DNA from: an uncultured Bacteroidota bacterium | Lineage (GTDB): Bacteria; Bacteroidota; Bacteroidia; Bacteroidales; UBA12481 | Length of the DNA: 64,000 nucleotides | Assembly (NCBI GenBank): GCA_903851365.1 | Contig: CAINOB010000047.1 | Location: 31,048-95,047, forward strand | Reading direction: 5' to 3' | Shown here: one piece after another, positions 1-8,766 of the stretch | How positions within the stretch are numbered: position 1 is the stretch's first letter | Layout of the letters: each line of letters begins with the position of its first letter | Program-made: the position numbers and the translations under genes | The notes under the pieces: generated by a model | Told to the model about the DNA's origin: nothing | The model's database searches: none | The model's input: only the letters and a program-made list of their open reading frames with translations

Positions 1-1
1 C

Positions 2-676
2 CATGGCGCCATGGTGTGTGTGGATGGAGTTGCTTATGCCCCGCACAAGCCTGTAGATGTGGCCCTTTGGAATGTCGATTTCTATGTATTCAGCTTTTAC
101 AAAACCTATGGACCTCATTACGCGATGCTTTATGGAAAAAAACAAATACTCGATAATCTTCCGGGAAACAACCATTACTTTATCGGTAAGGACCAGTCAC
201 CATACAAGTTTCAGCCCGGAAACGTAAATTTTGAGTTTGCCTGGGGCATGTGCGGATTGCGCGATTATTACAATGCACTTTTTGAATTCCATTTCCCCGG
301 CGACAATGCCTCCGATTTTCGATACCGCCTCAACAAGGTATCTGTCCTGATCAGCAATCACGAACACTTACTTGGAAACACTTTACTTGCATTTTTAGCC
401 ACTAAGCCCAGGGTAAGGATCATTGGTCAGCCAACCGCCACCGAAACCCGCGTACCAACCATTTCTTTTATTGTCAATGATACTGATAGTGAATCAGTTG
501 TATTAAAGATGGACAAGGAAATGATCGGAATTCGATTTGGGGATTTCTACGCCAAACATCTGGTCCGGGATCTTGGGATTGAACGTTACAACGGAGTCGT
601 AAGGATATCAATGGTTCACTATAACACGATTGAAGAAGTCGATAAATTAATTCTGGCACTGGATAGAATAATCTGA
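2..676 (+). CDS. Class V aminotransferase / cysteine-desulfurase-like protein (5' truncated)
   Basis: This is the C-terminal part of a PLP-dependent fold-type I enzyme of the aminotransferase class V / cysteine desulfurase family. The reading frame is open to the left window edge, so the N-terminus lies outside; the first in-frame ATG is at 11. The motif VDGVAYAPH is followed by FSFYKTYGPH, whose lysine is the expected Schiff-base residue, and this pattern resembles the VC1184-type subgroup of cysteine-desulfurase-like proteins. The rest is the small C-terminal domain. It runs convergently into the C10 protease gene with only 5 bp between the stops. The substrate cannot be deduced: true SufS/IscS activity needs a catalytic cysteine loop that I cannot identify here. 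Confidence 0.75.
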   Translation, partial: HGAMVCVDGVAYAPHKPVDVALWNVDFYVFSFYKTYGPHYAMLYGKKQILDNLPGNNHYFIGKDQSPYKFQPGNVNFEFAWGMCGLRDYYNALFEFHFPGDNASDFRYRLNKVSVLISNHEHLLGNTLLAFLATKPRVRIIGQPTATETRVPTISFIVNDTDSESVVLKMDKEMIGIRFGDFYAKHLVRDLGIERYNGVVRISMVHYNTIEEVDKLILALDRII

Positions 677-681
677 TCAAT

Positions 682-3600
682 TTACCCACTGGTCCGCACA
701 ATCTTTATTGGTTTAACCTCCGAACCTGCGGGTTTGATGAAATATATCCCTGGAGGCAACCCTCTCAGCGAAATTGTATTCTCAGAATCCCCTCTGGCTT
801 CAATTCTTTGATGGTAAACCTCCTTACCCGTAACATCAGTAACCGACAAGTCATACTTGCCAGTTATTGAAAAAGACAGATGAATATAATCGGAAAACGG
901 ATTGGGATAGGCTGTAAAGAAATTATCAGAAAGCTCCTCAGGCAATTCTGATGTGGTAACTGTCGTTGATGTGATTTTCAATTCATCCACATAAAACCTG
1001 TTTACTGAGGCTTCATCTCTGTATTCATCCAATTGACCCGAAAACTCAATGCTTTCAGTATGGATAATTCCTTCTGGCACCATCCAGGGCTCGTTGATTA
1101 GTATCTGATTGCCGGCCCTGGCATATATGCTGTTGTTCCTTGCATGCCCAAGAATTTCATAGTTCATCCAGCGCTGATGATCAACAGTGAAGGTATTGAA
1201 TAGCTCCTCATTAAGATAAAATCTGCCGATATCCGAGGTATCCCAAACCACCATAAGGCTAATGCCATTCATATTTTTAACCGTAAACGAACCATGCTGA
1301 CCTGCCGGTACAAAAACAGAGAACTGAATGCATAAATAAGGCACCTCGAGATGATCTGCTGATAATACCGCACTTGATTTTCCTACTATTTCCAAGCTTT
1401 TTAACCCTTCATCGGAATTGGTCGAAACTACACGGGCTTTCTGATTAGCCGGAACATCATCGTCTGCGTTAAACCAATAATCCGATTGGTCGGAGAGTGG
1501 CTCCCCTTCACGGTAGTCCTCAAATCCATCCTTGAAAGGAAGTTTCCATGCAGAAGTTGAATACACATCATTCACACCACTATAATAAGTGGAATCAGAG
1601 GTGCGTGAAGCCACAACCCAGGAAAAGGCAGATCTTGGTCGCTGGGAAAGAACCGCCTTCATCGAGCTAAGCCCTTGCATCAGAGGCGCCAGAGTATCCC
1701 CCCTGACAATAAAAAGATCATAAACGCAGCTCTGCCTGGCAGTGTCCGCAATCCATTGCAGCTCAACCTCCTGACCAACAAGCCGGCTGCCATCCTCAGG
1801 GATCACATAACAAGGACTTAAGGGCTGATAATTAGCTGGCCTGCTAACAGAATCTACAGCCTCAATTATTATCGGAAGCCAATCATGAAAGCTCTGCCTG
1901 GAAATTGGATTCTTATCTAAACCCAAAAAATCGAGCTGCTTAAAAATGTTGTTTCTGATTAATCCGGATAAATCACTGATCAGGTTATGCTCCAGGTTTA
2001 TTTTTCTCAAATTGGGCTGGCAGGTAATCCAGTCAGTCGATATTAATTGATTATAGGATACATCAAGCTCTTCGAGATTCTGACACCTCTGATTACCCAT
2101 GGTCCTGATCTGGTTCCTGCAAAGATCAAGCACTTTTAAAAAGGGAGTATAGATAAAAAGCCTGCCTGGAGTATTCAATTGATTTCCTGATAGGTTTAGC
2201 TCGACCAGGGAAGCCAGTTCGGAGGTCAAGTTTATCGAACGGATTCTGTTATCTGATACATCAAGCTTGTTTATCGACTTCAATCCATCCGCTAAAAGTA
2301 TCTTGGTCAATTGGTTATCAGAAATATCAGCACTTTCCAGGTTGACTAGCGAAGTCAGAAATGAGGACTCCGACAGACTATTGTGTGAAAGATCCAGCCT
2401 GATCAGTTCATTCAACCCTGATACAAAACTGGCATCAGCCAGGCCGGTATGCGAAAGGTTAAGCTCCTCAAGCAAAGGAAGACCACGAATTGATTGATAA
2501 CTGTTAATCTGGGCATTCGAATATTCTAAAGCTAAAAGACTATGATAACCCTTGAGGAATTCCAGCGACCCCAACTGGGTTTGCCGGATCCTTAATTCCG
2601 ATAATCCGGTCATTTTTTCAAGCGCCTCGGGGTGTAACATTTCACGGCCTGTCCATTCCAGAATCTTCAGCTGGGTCAGGTCTTCCAGGGGCCCGGCATC
2701 AAGCGCAAGCCCCGGAAAACCATCAATGACCAACCGTTTTAGGTGATTGCATAAACTGATGCCTTTCATGTTGATAACCGGTTGATCAATCTCTATTGAA
2801 ATAAGCCTGCTCAGATCGCCCTCGTAAACATCATGTATCTCAGTGTCGAGAGCAAACTTCGCCAGGCTCTTTTTTATAACCTGATATAATGCCGGATCAT
2901 CAGCCGTAAAAAGGTTTCCCCTGACGAACGGCTCCACCGGCCCGATCCATCTGGATTCCCCATCCTGATAAACGGCCGAAACATATACAAGATGCGTTCC
3001 CGGACCTAAAGTGTTGATATCAAAAATAGTGTCCGCTGTTTCCATGAATAGCTTATCATCAGTGTAAACCCGGCTGAGCTTTGGGCTTTGATCTTTCTCA
3101 TAGGTCCACGAAATAATGCCGCCTGTTCCGGATGATTTTAGTGTAATATTTTTAGGAGGCTTCGGCCATGACATGGGCTCAAGTTCAGTAAAAGCTTCGT
3201 TCACCGGCATCGTCATCACCGCAGATAAAGGATAATAACCATCAGCGTAGCCATCCCAGCCAAGGTTGAAATGGAAAAATCCATCTTCCCTAAATCCGTC
3301 GCAAACAAAAGCATGACCTCCGCCGGTTACCAGAACTGGTTTGAAATCTGAAAGGTTTTGTAAAAAGATTTCGGCCCAGGATTCCGGAGAGAATTTTGAT
3401 TTTCTCAAAAGTATACCGTTAATATTTCCCAGTTCATGAAAAGCCTCAAGGGTACGATGGCTGATTGCTGTTGACCCGGAGGGGCCGTAAGTAGTGTTGA
3501 GCAAGATGCCAATATCACTTAAAAAATCACTGGTTTCCAAACTGATTGAAACCGGTGAATTCTCCATTTCCGCCCATTTATATGTGCTGATCCTGGTGCT

Positions 3601-4191
3601 TAGGGTCCCGTAGTAGCCACTTTGGAAAGAATGCTGCGTATCAAAAGAATTAAAATTCCCATAATACCTTAAAATCTGACCCATGGCTACGGCAACGCAT
3701 CCAACATACACCCTGCCGTTCGGACCTGTCGGATCGCGCGGACAATAGAAATTAAAGTATGACCCCTGGCCCCATTTTGTTTGAATTAATGGACCAACAT
3801 TATTGCTAATCGACTTTAATCCCTTAAGCTTGCCTGGATCCTGCTTTCCTGCATCTTCAATGGCCTCCAGCATTTCTTTCTGGGAAGTTGATTCAGCATT
3901 GTCTCCAAAAAAAAGATTCTGAAATGAATAGCCAGCAGGAATGATCTCCTCTTTCGACCTCATCAGGATAACAAAAGAGGCGGGGCAATATCTTTCGTAA
4001 ATAAACAGGTCACCGTGGCGGCTAATCCTGTCGAACTTAAACTCCCCATTACCGGAGTGTTGGGGATTATTTTGCAACCAGAATTTCCGGGCAGCATCAC
4101 TCATCAGGTTATCCTGAGATTTGAGCGCAGGCCACCCGCAAATACCTGCAAGAAACACCAAAATCAAGCCAATTCTAAAAATAGGTTTCAT
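682..4191 (-). CDS. Secreted C10-family (streptopain-like) cysteine protease with LRRs and T9SS sorting domain
   Basis: An 1169-residue exported protease. Residues 1-25 are a signal peptide. Residues about 30-100 resemble the N-terminal Spi-type propeptide of C10 peptidases. The catalytic domain shows the nucleophile in VGCVAVAMGQ (Cys165) and the histidine in GGGHAFVCDG (His293), followed by NLGWDGYADGYY, as in streptopain and interpain. Residues about 345-425 look like a fibronectin-III module. About 450-790 is a run of leucine-rich repeats with LDLS/LNLSGNQL units, followed by a jelly-roll-like region. The last 80 residues begin AYPNPF and end in a beta-rich type A T9SS sorting domain, so the protein should pass the outer membrane and be surface-anchored or released. 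It stands alone. The combination suggests a protease targeted to protein ligands through its LRRs (inference). Confidence 0.85.
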   Translation of the reverse strand: MKPIFRIGLILVFLAGICGWPALKSQDNLMSDAARKFWLQNNPQHSGNGEFKFDRISRHGDLFIYERYCPASFVILMRSKEEIIPAGYSFQNLFFGDNAESTSQKEMLEAIEDAGKQDPGKLKGLKSISNNVGPLIQTKWGQGSYFNFYCPRDPTGPNGRVYVGCVAVAMGQILRYYGNFNSFDTQHSFQSGYYGTLSTRISTYKWAEMENSPVSISLETSDFLSDIGILLNTTYGPSGSTAISHRTLEAFHELGNINGILLRKSKFSPESWAEIFLQNLSDFKPVLVTGGGHAFVCDGFREDGFFHFNLGWDGYADGYYPLSAVMTMPVNEAFTELEPMSWPKPPKNITLKSSGTGGIISWTYEKDQSPKLSRVYTDDKLFMETADTIFDINTLGPGTHLVYVSAVYQDGESRWIGPVEPFVRGNLFTADDPALYQVIKKSLAKFALDTEIHDVYEGDLSRLISIEIDQPVINMKGISLCNHLKRLVIDGFPGLALDAGPLEDLTQLKILEWTGREMLHPEALEKMTGLSELRIRQTQLGSLEFLKGYHSLLALEYSNAQINSYQSIRGLPLLEELNLSHTGLADASFVSGLNELIRLDLSHNSLSESSFLTSLVNLESADISDNQLTKILLADGLKSINKLDVSDNRIRSINLTSELASLVELNLSGNQLNTPGRLFIYTPFLKVLDLCRNQIRTMGNQRCQNLEELDVSYNQLISTDWITCQPNLRKINLEHNLISDLSGLIRNNIFKQLDFLGLDKNPISRQSFHDWLPIIIEAVDSVSRPANYQPLSPCYVIPEDGSRLVGQEVELQWIADTARQSCVYDLFIVRGDTLAPLMQGLSSMKAVLSQRPRSAFSWVVASRTSDSTYYSGVNDVYSTSAWKLPFKDGFEDYREGEPLSDQSDYWFNADDDVPANQKARVVSTNSDEGLKSLEIVGKSSAVLSADHLEVPYLCIQFSVFVPAGQHGSFTVKNMNGISLMVVWDTSDIGRFYLNEELFNTFTVDHQRWMNYEILGHARNNSIYARAGNQILINEPWMVPEGIIHTESIEFSGQLDEYRDEASVNRFYVDELKITSTTVTTSELPEELSDNFFTAYPNPFSDYIHLSFSITGKYDLSVTDVTGKEVYHQRIEARGDSENTISLRGLPPGIYFIKPAGSEVKPIKIVRTSG

Positions 4192-4340
4192 ATCCTTTGT
4201 TATGACTCATTTTGTCATACAAACATTACATCGGGAGTAGGACTAGTTTGTAAATGACCAGCTATTCTTGATAAAAGGGCGATTGAAGAAATATTTTCAA
4301 AATCAATTACAACTTTTAGCTATTCAAACCACTTCTGCTG

Positions 4341-4348
4341 TACCTTTG
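4341..4348 (+). promoter_or_regulatory. Bacteroidota -7 promoter element upstream of ktrA
   Basis: TACCTTTG matches the Bacteroidota -7 consensus TAnnTTTG exactly and lies 19 bp before the ktrA ATG. A weaker -33-like TTTTAG lies at 4314-4319, about 21 bp upstream. It would drive the ktrA-ktrB pair. Confidence 0.6.
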
Positions 4349-4367
4349 CCCAATATTCTAATACAAT

Positions 4368-5039
4368 ATGTCTGCTCTTAAAATTGCCGTGATTGGATTA
4401 GGTCAGTTTGGCCGCGCTATCGCAACAGCATTGACAAAATGCGGTGCTGAAGTTCTCGCCATCGATAACCGTGAAGAGGTTGTCGACAATATGTCGGACC
4501 AGGTATCTGCCGCAGTTACCCTTGACGCTACCGATAAAAAAGCGCTCCAGTCGGTAAATATTACTGATATGGATGCCGTGGTAGTTGCCATCGGTCAGGA
4601 TATGGAACAGCTCCTTTTAACCACGGTTTTGGTTATGGAAATGGGCTGCAAACGGGTAATCGCAAGAGCAACAGGAAAACGGGTAAGGGTAATCCTCGAA
4701 AAGATCGGCGTTCATGAAGTGCTGAGTCCGGAGGTCGAGGTCGGGCAGATCGTCGCTGAGCGGCTCACTAATCCTAACCTGGTGTCCTATCTTCAATTAC
4801 CTGATAATTATAGAATTGCTGAAATAAAAACCCCACGGCAGATCATCGGCAGAACCTTAGGAAATGTGAACCTTCGTGAAAGATACAGGCTATCATTGGT
4901 TACCATTAAATCGATAAAAGAAGGAGAGAGCCATATTGAAGGGGTCGTGGATTATGAATTTAAAATTGAGAGTTGCCATACACTTGTCCTTTTCGGTCTT
5001 CATAAGGACATTGAACGGTTTGTCGCCATCAATCAATAG
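4368..5039 (+). CDS. ktrA: KtrA/TrkA-type potassium channel regulatory subunit
   Basis: A 223-residue cytoplasmic RCK protein that gates a Trk/Ktr potassium transporter in response to nucleotides. The N-terminal Rossmann fold shows the dinucleotide motif GLGQFG (residues 10-15) and an acidic Asp33 at the end of beta-2, the usual ligand-binding position. Residues about 1-135 form RCK_N and about 140-220 form RCK_C. The length fits the single-RCK KtrA type rather than the double-domain TrkA. The stop is 8 bp before the transporter gene, so the two are co-transcribed and presumably form one complex at the inner membrane. A consensus -7 element lies upstream. Confidence 0.9.
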   Translation: MSALKIAVIGLGQFGRAIATALTKCGAEVLAIDNREEVVDNMSDQVSAAVTLDATDKKALQSVNITDMDAVVVAIGQDMEQLLLTTVLVMEMGCKRVIARATGKRVRVILEKIGVHEVLSPEVEVGQIVAERLTNPNLVSYLQLPDNYRIAEIKTPRQIIGRTLGNVNLRERYRLSLVTIKSIKEGESHIEGVVDYEFKIESCHTLVLFGLHKDIERFVAINQ

Positions 5040-5047
5040 ATTCCCAA

Positions 5048-6862
5048 ATGCTGTCAACGGAAGATATCCAGCAATTTAGGGAACGTATAAACCTTCGGCT
5101 TTTTTCAAGCAAAAACCGGATGTTGGGAATCCTTTCCTGGGGTACCTTTATTTTTTCCGTAATTTCTTTAATGGCTATCGTTTACTTGCATGGTTATCAT
5201 CAGACCGATGCAACGAGACACACCGTACAGCTCCTCATCCGGACCAGTATCTGGTTTTTCATGATTAAATATTTGGTTCGGATATTTTACGATTTCAATC
5301 CGATAGAATTTATCCGTGATAACCGGGCGGATTCTCTTGCATTTGCATTTATGGCCATTGAAGAAATCTTCTTTATCATTTTCGGCCACGACTCAATAAA
5401 CAGCCTTTTTCAGAACACCTTGCATATCCCCGTCACCGATAGTTATATGTTGATCATACAGATCATCTACCTTATTATTATTGGCCTTGAACTGGGTAAG
5501 GCAGCAATGAAGCTTTCAAAAGTAAAAATCTCTCCCGCCCGGCTGCTGGCATTATCTTTCATAATACTTATTGGTTCCGGAACAATGCTTCTTATGCTCC
5601 CGGAAATGACCACCCACGGTATCAACTTTATAGATTCCCTATTCACCTCAACCAGTGCAGTGTGCGTGACCGGCCTTACTGTGGTCAGTACAGCCACCGC
5701 TTTTACTCATAAAGGTCATTGGATCATTATGATGCTTATTCAGTTTGGCGGTATTAATATCCTCGCTTTTGCAGCATTTTTCACCATCTTCTACCGCGAT
5801 TCTTCAAGTATAAAATACCAATCCCTCATCAAGGACCTGCTTGATACCGATGAGATGTCGAAGTCGCGATCGATTTTACGAAGTGTTATCGTTTTCTCGA
5901 TTATTATTGAAGCAGTCGGTATTGCCTTGGTTTACTTCTCATGGGGACCCACAGTGGTTTTCAAGGAGGGAGAAAGCCGTTTCTTTTTCTCGATGTTTCA
6001 TTGCATTTCGGCTTTTAATAATGCCGGATTCGGTTTGTGGACCGACAACTTCTATGAACACGGAGTGCGACTGTCATGGGGTGTCCAGGGAGTAATAGTT
6101 TTGCTGGTCTTCCTTGGAGGTATCGGGTTCCCTGTTCTCCAGGATTTTGCCTCCCTGCGAAAAAAACCATTCAAATCTATTTTATTCTTTAAACATCTTC
6201 AGCCAAGCTCGCGAATTGCCGTTCGTACCTCCTTTTTCCTGATTGTCGGGGGTGCCTTGGCATTCTTTTTCCTTTATCCTGTTTATCCCGATGATGTTTC
6301 AACCGGCGGCCGGGTTATGCAATCGGTATTTCAATCTGTAACTGCGAGAACGGCTGGATTTCACTCCGTGGATATCGGAAAGTTCAGCGAGCCGCTGATA
6401 CTGATTTTTTGCTTCCTGATGTTTATCGGTGCCTCCCCTGGATCAACCGGCGGCGGGATCAAGACGACTACATTGGCCGTGATTTTAAAATCAACTTTCA
6501 ACGCTGTTCGGGGTACCAAACATCTCACTTTTCTACAGCATACCCTCCGTCCTGCATTGGTTCAACGAGCCCTTTCAGTTGCCATAATCTATTCCTGCTG
6601 GTTCCTGATTGGTACCGTTGGTCTCTCCATTGCAGAACCGCATATCAATGTTATGCACCTTGTATTTGAGGAATTATCTGCTCTGTCCACAGTGGGCCTT
6701 AGCATGGGTATCACCTCATCATTGGGTGTTGCAGCTAAAACCATTCTCGTACTGTCAATGTATATCGGTCGTATCGGTTCCCTCACCATTGTGCTGGCCC
6801 TCATTCGCAGAGCAGCAAACGTGGAATATACCTACTCCCACACAAACATTCTTATCGGTTAA
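5048..6862 (+). CDS. ktrB: TrkH/KtrB-type potassium transporter with four-helix N-terminal extension
   Basis: A 604-residue inner-membrane K+ translocating subunit. The four selectivity-filter loops of the superfamily are visible, each with its conserved glycine: VTGLTV near residue 208, NNAGFG, RTAGFH and STVGLS. The conserved first transporter helix begins only near residue 166. Before it lie about 160 extra residues with four hydrophobic segments (about 27-47, 60-78, 96-113 and 132-150), including the charged stretch YLVRIF...FIRDNRADSL, which recalls the S2-S3 part of voltage-sensor-like domains (inference). Ordinary KtrB is about 450 residues. It directly follows ktrA, its cytoplasmic partner. 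Confidence 0.88.
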   Translation: MLSTEDIQQFRERINLRLFSSKNRMLGILSWGTFIFSVISLMAIVYLHGYHQTDATRHTVQLLIRTSIWFFMIKYLVRIFYDFNPIEFIRDNRADSLAFAFMAIEEIFFIIFGHDSINSLFQNTLHIPVTDSYMLIIQIIYLIIIGLELGKAAMKLSKVKISPARLLALSFIILIGSGTMLLMLPEMTTHGINFIDSLFTSTSAVCVTGLTVVSTATAFTHKGHWIIMMLIQFGGINILAFAAFFTIFYRDSSSIKYQSLIKDLLDTDEMSKSRSILRSVIVFSIIIEAVGIALVYFSWGPTVVFKEGESRFFFSMFHCISAFNNAGFGLWTDNFYEHGVRLSWGVQGVIVLLVFLGGIGFPVLQDFASLRKKPFKSILFFKHLQPSSRIAVRTSFFLIVGGALAFFFLYPVYPDDVSTGGRVMQSVFQSVTARTAGFHSVDIGKFSEPLILIFCFLMFIGASPGSTGGGIKTTTLAVILKSTFNAVRGTKHLTFLQHTLRPALVQRALSVAIIYSCWFLIGTVGLSIAEPHINVMHLVFEELSALSTVGLSMGITSSLGVAAKTILVLSMYIGRIGSLTIVLALIRRAANVEYTYSHTNILIG

Positions 6863-6873
6863 TTTTCTCTTTT

Positions 6874-6887
6874 GTAACGTTTGTTAC
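6874..6887. promoter_or_regulatory. Palindrome GTAAC-N4-GTTAC upstream of the hemerythrin/DUF438 gene
   Basis: A perfect 5-bp inverted repeat with a 4-bp spacer lies 69 bp before the ATG at 6956, in an AT-rich 93-bp gap. Its size and symmetry fit a CRP/FNR-superfamily operator. The downstream gene has a predicted O2/NO-responsive domain, which makes a redox- or nitrosative-stress regulator a plausible ligand (inference). Confidence 0.4.
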
Positions 6888-6955
6888 TATTTGGAATGAT
6901 TCTAAATTATTCCTTTACCGATAATTTCATTCCATTTATTAATTAATGAAATCTT

Positions 6956-8188
6956 ATGAGCGAGCTGATTAACAATTCAGACCAAAGGAAGCAGATCCTT
7001 AAAGGATTGCTTCTGAAGATTCACCAGGGTATCGAACCTGAAACAGTAAAAGCCGAACTGGTGGAGGTACTGAAACAAGTACCCTATGGTGAAGTTGTGG
7101 AGGTTGAGCAACAACTGATTCAGGAAGGCTTACCAGCCGAGGAGATTCAGAAATTCTGTGATGTGCATTCACTGGTTCTTGACGGCAGCATCGACCACTC
7201 CGGAGCAGCTGCAATCCCGCCTGGTCATCCTGTTGATACATTTATTCAGGAAAACAGGGAACTGCTTAAGGTTGTGGATCAGGCAGCCGAATGGCTCGAC
7301 CAGCTAAAAAAGCTGACTGTGAATGACGATCTGGAACCGGTTGTTCTTAAACTGCTGTCCGCATTTAACAGCCTTCTCGACGTTGACAAGCACTATCAAA
7401 GAAAGGAATACCTCTTATTTCCATTTCTCGAAAAGGCTGGAATTACAGGTCCTCCAACAGTTATGTGGGGCAAGCACGATGAAATTCGAACCCAAATAAA
7501 GGGATGTATCGAAATATTAAGAAGCAGCGGGCTTTCGGCAGAAGAAATCCTATCGGTCTCCGATATTCTCTTTAATCCTGTTTTGGCCGGAGTGGAAGAC
7601 ATGATCAGCAAAGAAGAGGAAATTCTATTTCCCATGAGTATGGACAAACTTACTGATGAAAATTGGTGGGATATTTACCAGCAAACGCTAACCATCGGAT
7701 TCTGCCTGTATGATCCTCAAATAGAATGGAAGCCTGAAGGATTGGAAGAAAAACCGGATGATGGTTCACAAGTGCATGGCAATTCGATTCAACTGCCTTC
7801 GGGAAATTTTACTGCGGCGGAATTAATGGCTGTTCTGAATACACTGCCTGTGGATTTGACTTTCGTAGATAAAAACGATAAGGTAAAATATTTCTCCCAG
7901 GGCAGTCACAGGATTTTCACCCGTAGCCGGTCAATTATTAATCGCGATGTGCGCCTTTGTCACCCTCCGGCCAGCGTCCATATTGTTGAGAAAATAATCG
8001 ATGATTTTAAGAGTGGCAAGGCCAGTCATGCACCATTCTGGATTCAGATGCAGGGCAAATTCATTTATATCGAATATTACGCACTCCGCGATGAGCAAGG
8101 AGAATACCTTGGAACACTCGAAGTTTCACAGGACCTGACAGAATACCGCAAACTCGAGGGCGAACAACGAATAGTATCCTACAAATAA
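6956..8188 (+). CDS. DUF438-hemerythrin-PAS protein
   Basis: A 410-residue cytoplasmic protein with three modules. Residues 1-78 are a DUF438 domain (RKQILKGLLLKIHQG...). Residues about 88-230 are a hemerythrin-like four-helix bundle with candidate di-iron ligands His91, His146 and Glu151 (KHYQRKE), His174 (WGKHDEI) and Glu residues at 220-222. Residues about 285-405 are a PAS domain ending VSQDLTEYRKLEG. Hemerythrin/DUF438 proteins are linked to oxygen and nitric oxide sensing and to repair of iron centres (family knowledge). Eleven bases separate its stop from the DUF1858-DUF2249 gene, so the two form an operon. With no output domain it may act through protein contacts, perhaps with the adjacent two-component system (inference). 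Confidence 0.85.
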   Translation: MSELINNSDQRKQILKGLLLKIHQGIEPETVKAELVEVLKQVPYGEVVEVEQQLIQEGLPAEEIQKFCDVHSLVLDGSIDHSGAAAIPPGHPVDTFIQENRELLKVVDQAAEWLDQLKKLTVNDDLEPVVLKLLSAFNSLLDVDKHYQRKEYLLFPFLEKAGITGPPTVMWGKHDEIRTQIKGCIEILRSSGLSAEEILSVSDILFNPVLAGVEDMISKEEEILFPMSMDKLTDENWWDIYQQTLTIGFCLYDPQIEWKPEGLEEKPDDGSQVHGNSIQLPSGNFTAAELMAVLNTLPVDLTFVDKNDKVKYFSQGSHRIFTRSRSIINRDVRLCHPPASVHIVEKIIDDFKSGKASHAPFWIQMQGKFIYIEYYALRDEQGEYLGTLEVSQDLTEYRKLEGEQRIVSYK

Positions 8189-8199
8189 AAAGTAAAACC

Positions 8200-8730
8200 A
8201 TGGACCAGAAACTGATAATAACCCCAAAAACTAAAATCATTGAATTGTTAACTGATTATCCAGATTTGGAGGAGATCCTTTTCGATATCAGTCCGGCTTT
8301 CAGACAATTAAAAAATCCTATCCTGCGAAGGACGGTGGCCCGGGTTACCACTTTACAACAAGCCGCCCTTGTTGGGGGCATCAAGGTTGAGGATCTGGTT
8401 AACCGCCTCAGAAACGCTTCGGGTGCTTTAGAAATCGCTGATTCGATCAAAGAAACTGAGTATGACCCATCCATTCAGGAAGCTCCAGCCTGGTTTTCGG
8501 TTTCAAAAGTTAAGCACCAGCTCGACGCGCGTGAGATGCTTAACCGGGGAGAACATCCTGTCGGTCAGGTACTGGCAGATCTTCATGATATGCCTGATAA
8601 TGAAATTTATGAACTGATTGCCCCCTTTTTCCCGGCGCCGCTGATCGATAAGGCCACTGCTATGGGATTTCTTAATTATGTGATTGAACTAAGTCCCGAA
8701 GAATTCAGGATATTTTTCGTTAAAGGGTAA
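8200..8730 (+). CDS. DUF1858-DUF2249 protein
   Basis: A 176-residue cytoplasmic protein. Residues about 4-65 match the DUF1858 pattern (a ...IIELLTDYPDLEEILF... start, then a helix-rich segment), a fold often joined to hemerythrin or hybrid-cluster-type proteins. Residues about 100-176 are a DUF2249-like domain starting LDAREML, related to the TusA/SirA fold but without an obvious catalytic cysteine. It lies 11 bp downstream of the hemerythrin-DUF438-PAS gene; the same domain set is repeatedly found in anaerobes in nitrosative-stress contexts. The molecular activity is unknown. Confidence 0.75.
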   Translation: MDQKLIITPKTKIIELLTDYPDLEEILFDISPAFRQLKNPILRRTVARVTTLQQAALVGGIKVEDLVNRLRNASGALEIADSIKETEYDPSIQEAPAWFSVSKVKHQLDAREMLNRGEHPVGQVLADLHDMPDNEIYELIAPFFPAPLIDKATAMGFLNYVIELSPEEFRIFFVKG

Positions 8731-8734
8731 AAAC

Positions 8735-8762
8735 CTTCAGTTTTCATTTTTGCCTATATTCG
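8735..8762 (+). promoter_or_regulatory. Possible promoter/operator before the response regulator gene
   Basis: CTTCAG (8735-8740) is followed 14 bp later by TATATTCG (8755-8762), a one-mismatch form of the -7 motif TAnnTTTG, only 4 bp before the ATG. The same word CTTCAG recurs as a direct repeat after the kinase gene. A promoter this close would give an almost leaderless transcript, so confidence is low. Confidence 0.3.
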
Positions 8763-8766
8763 CTCC

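Noticed and set aside
4201..4219. Inverted repeat TATGAC-N7-GTCATA upstream of the C10 protease gene
   Set aside because: Short arms in AT-rich DNA, no related copy elsewhere in the window, and no promoter to anchor it. Could be chance.
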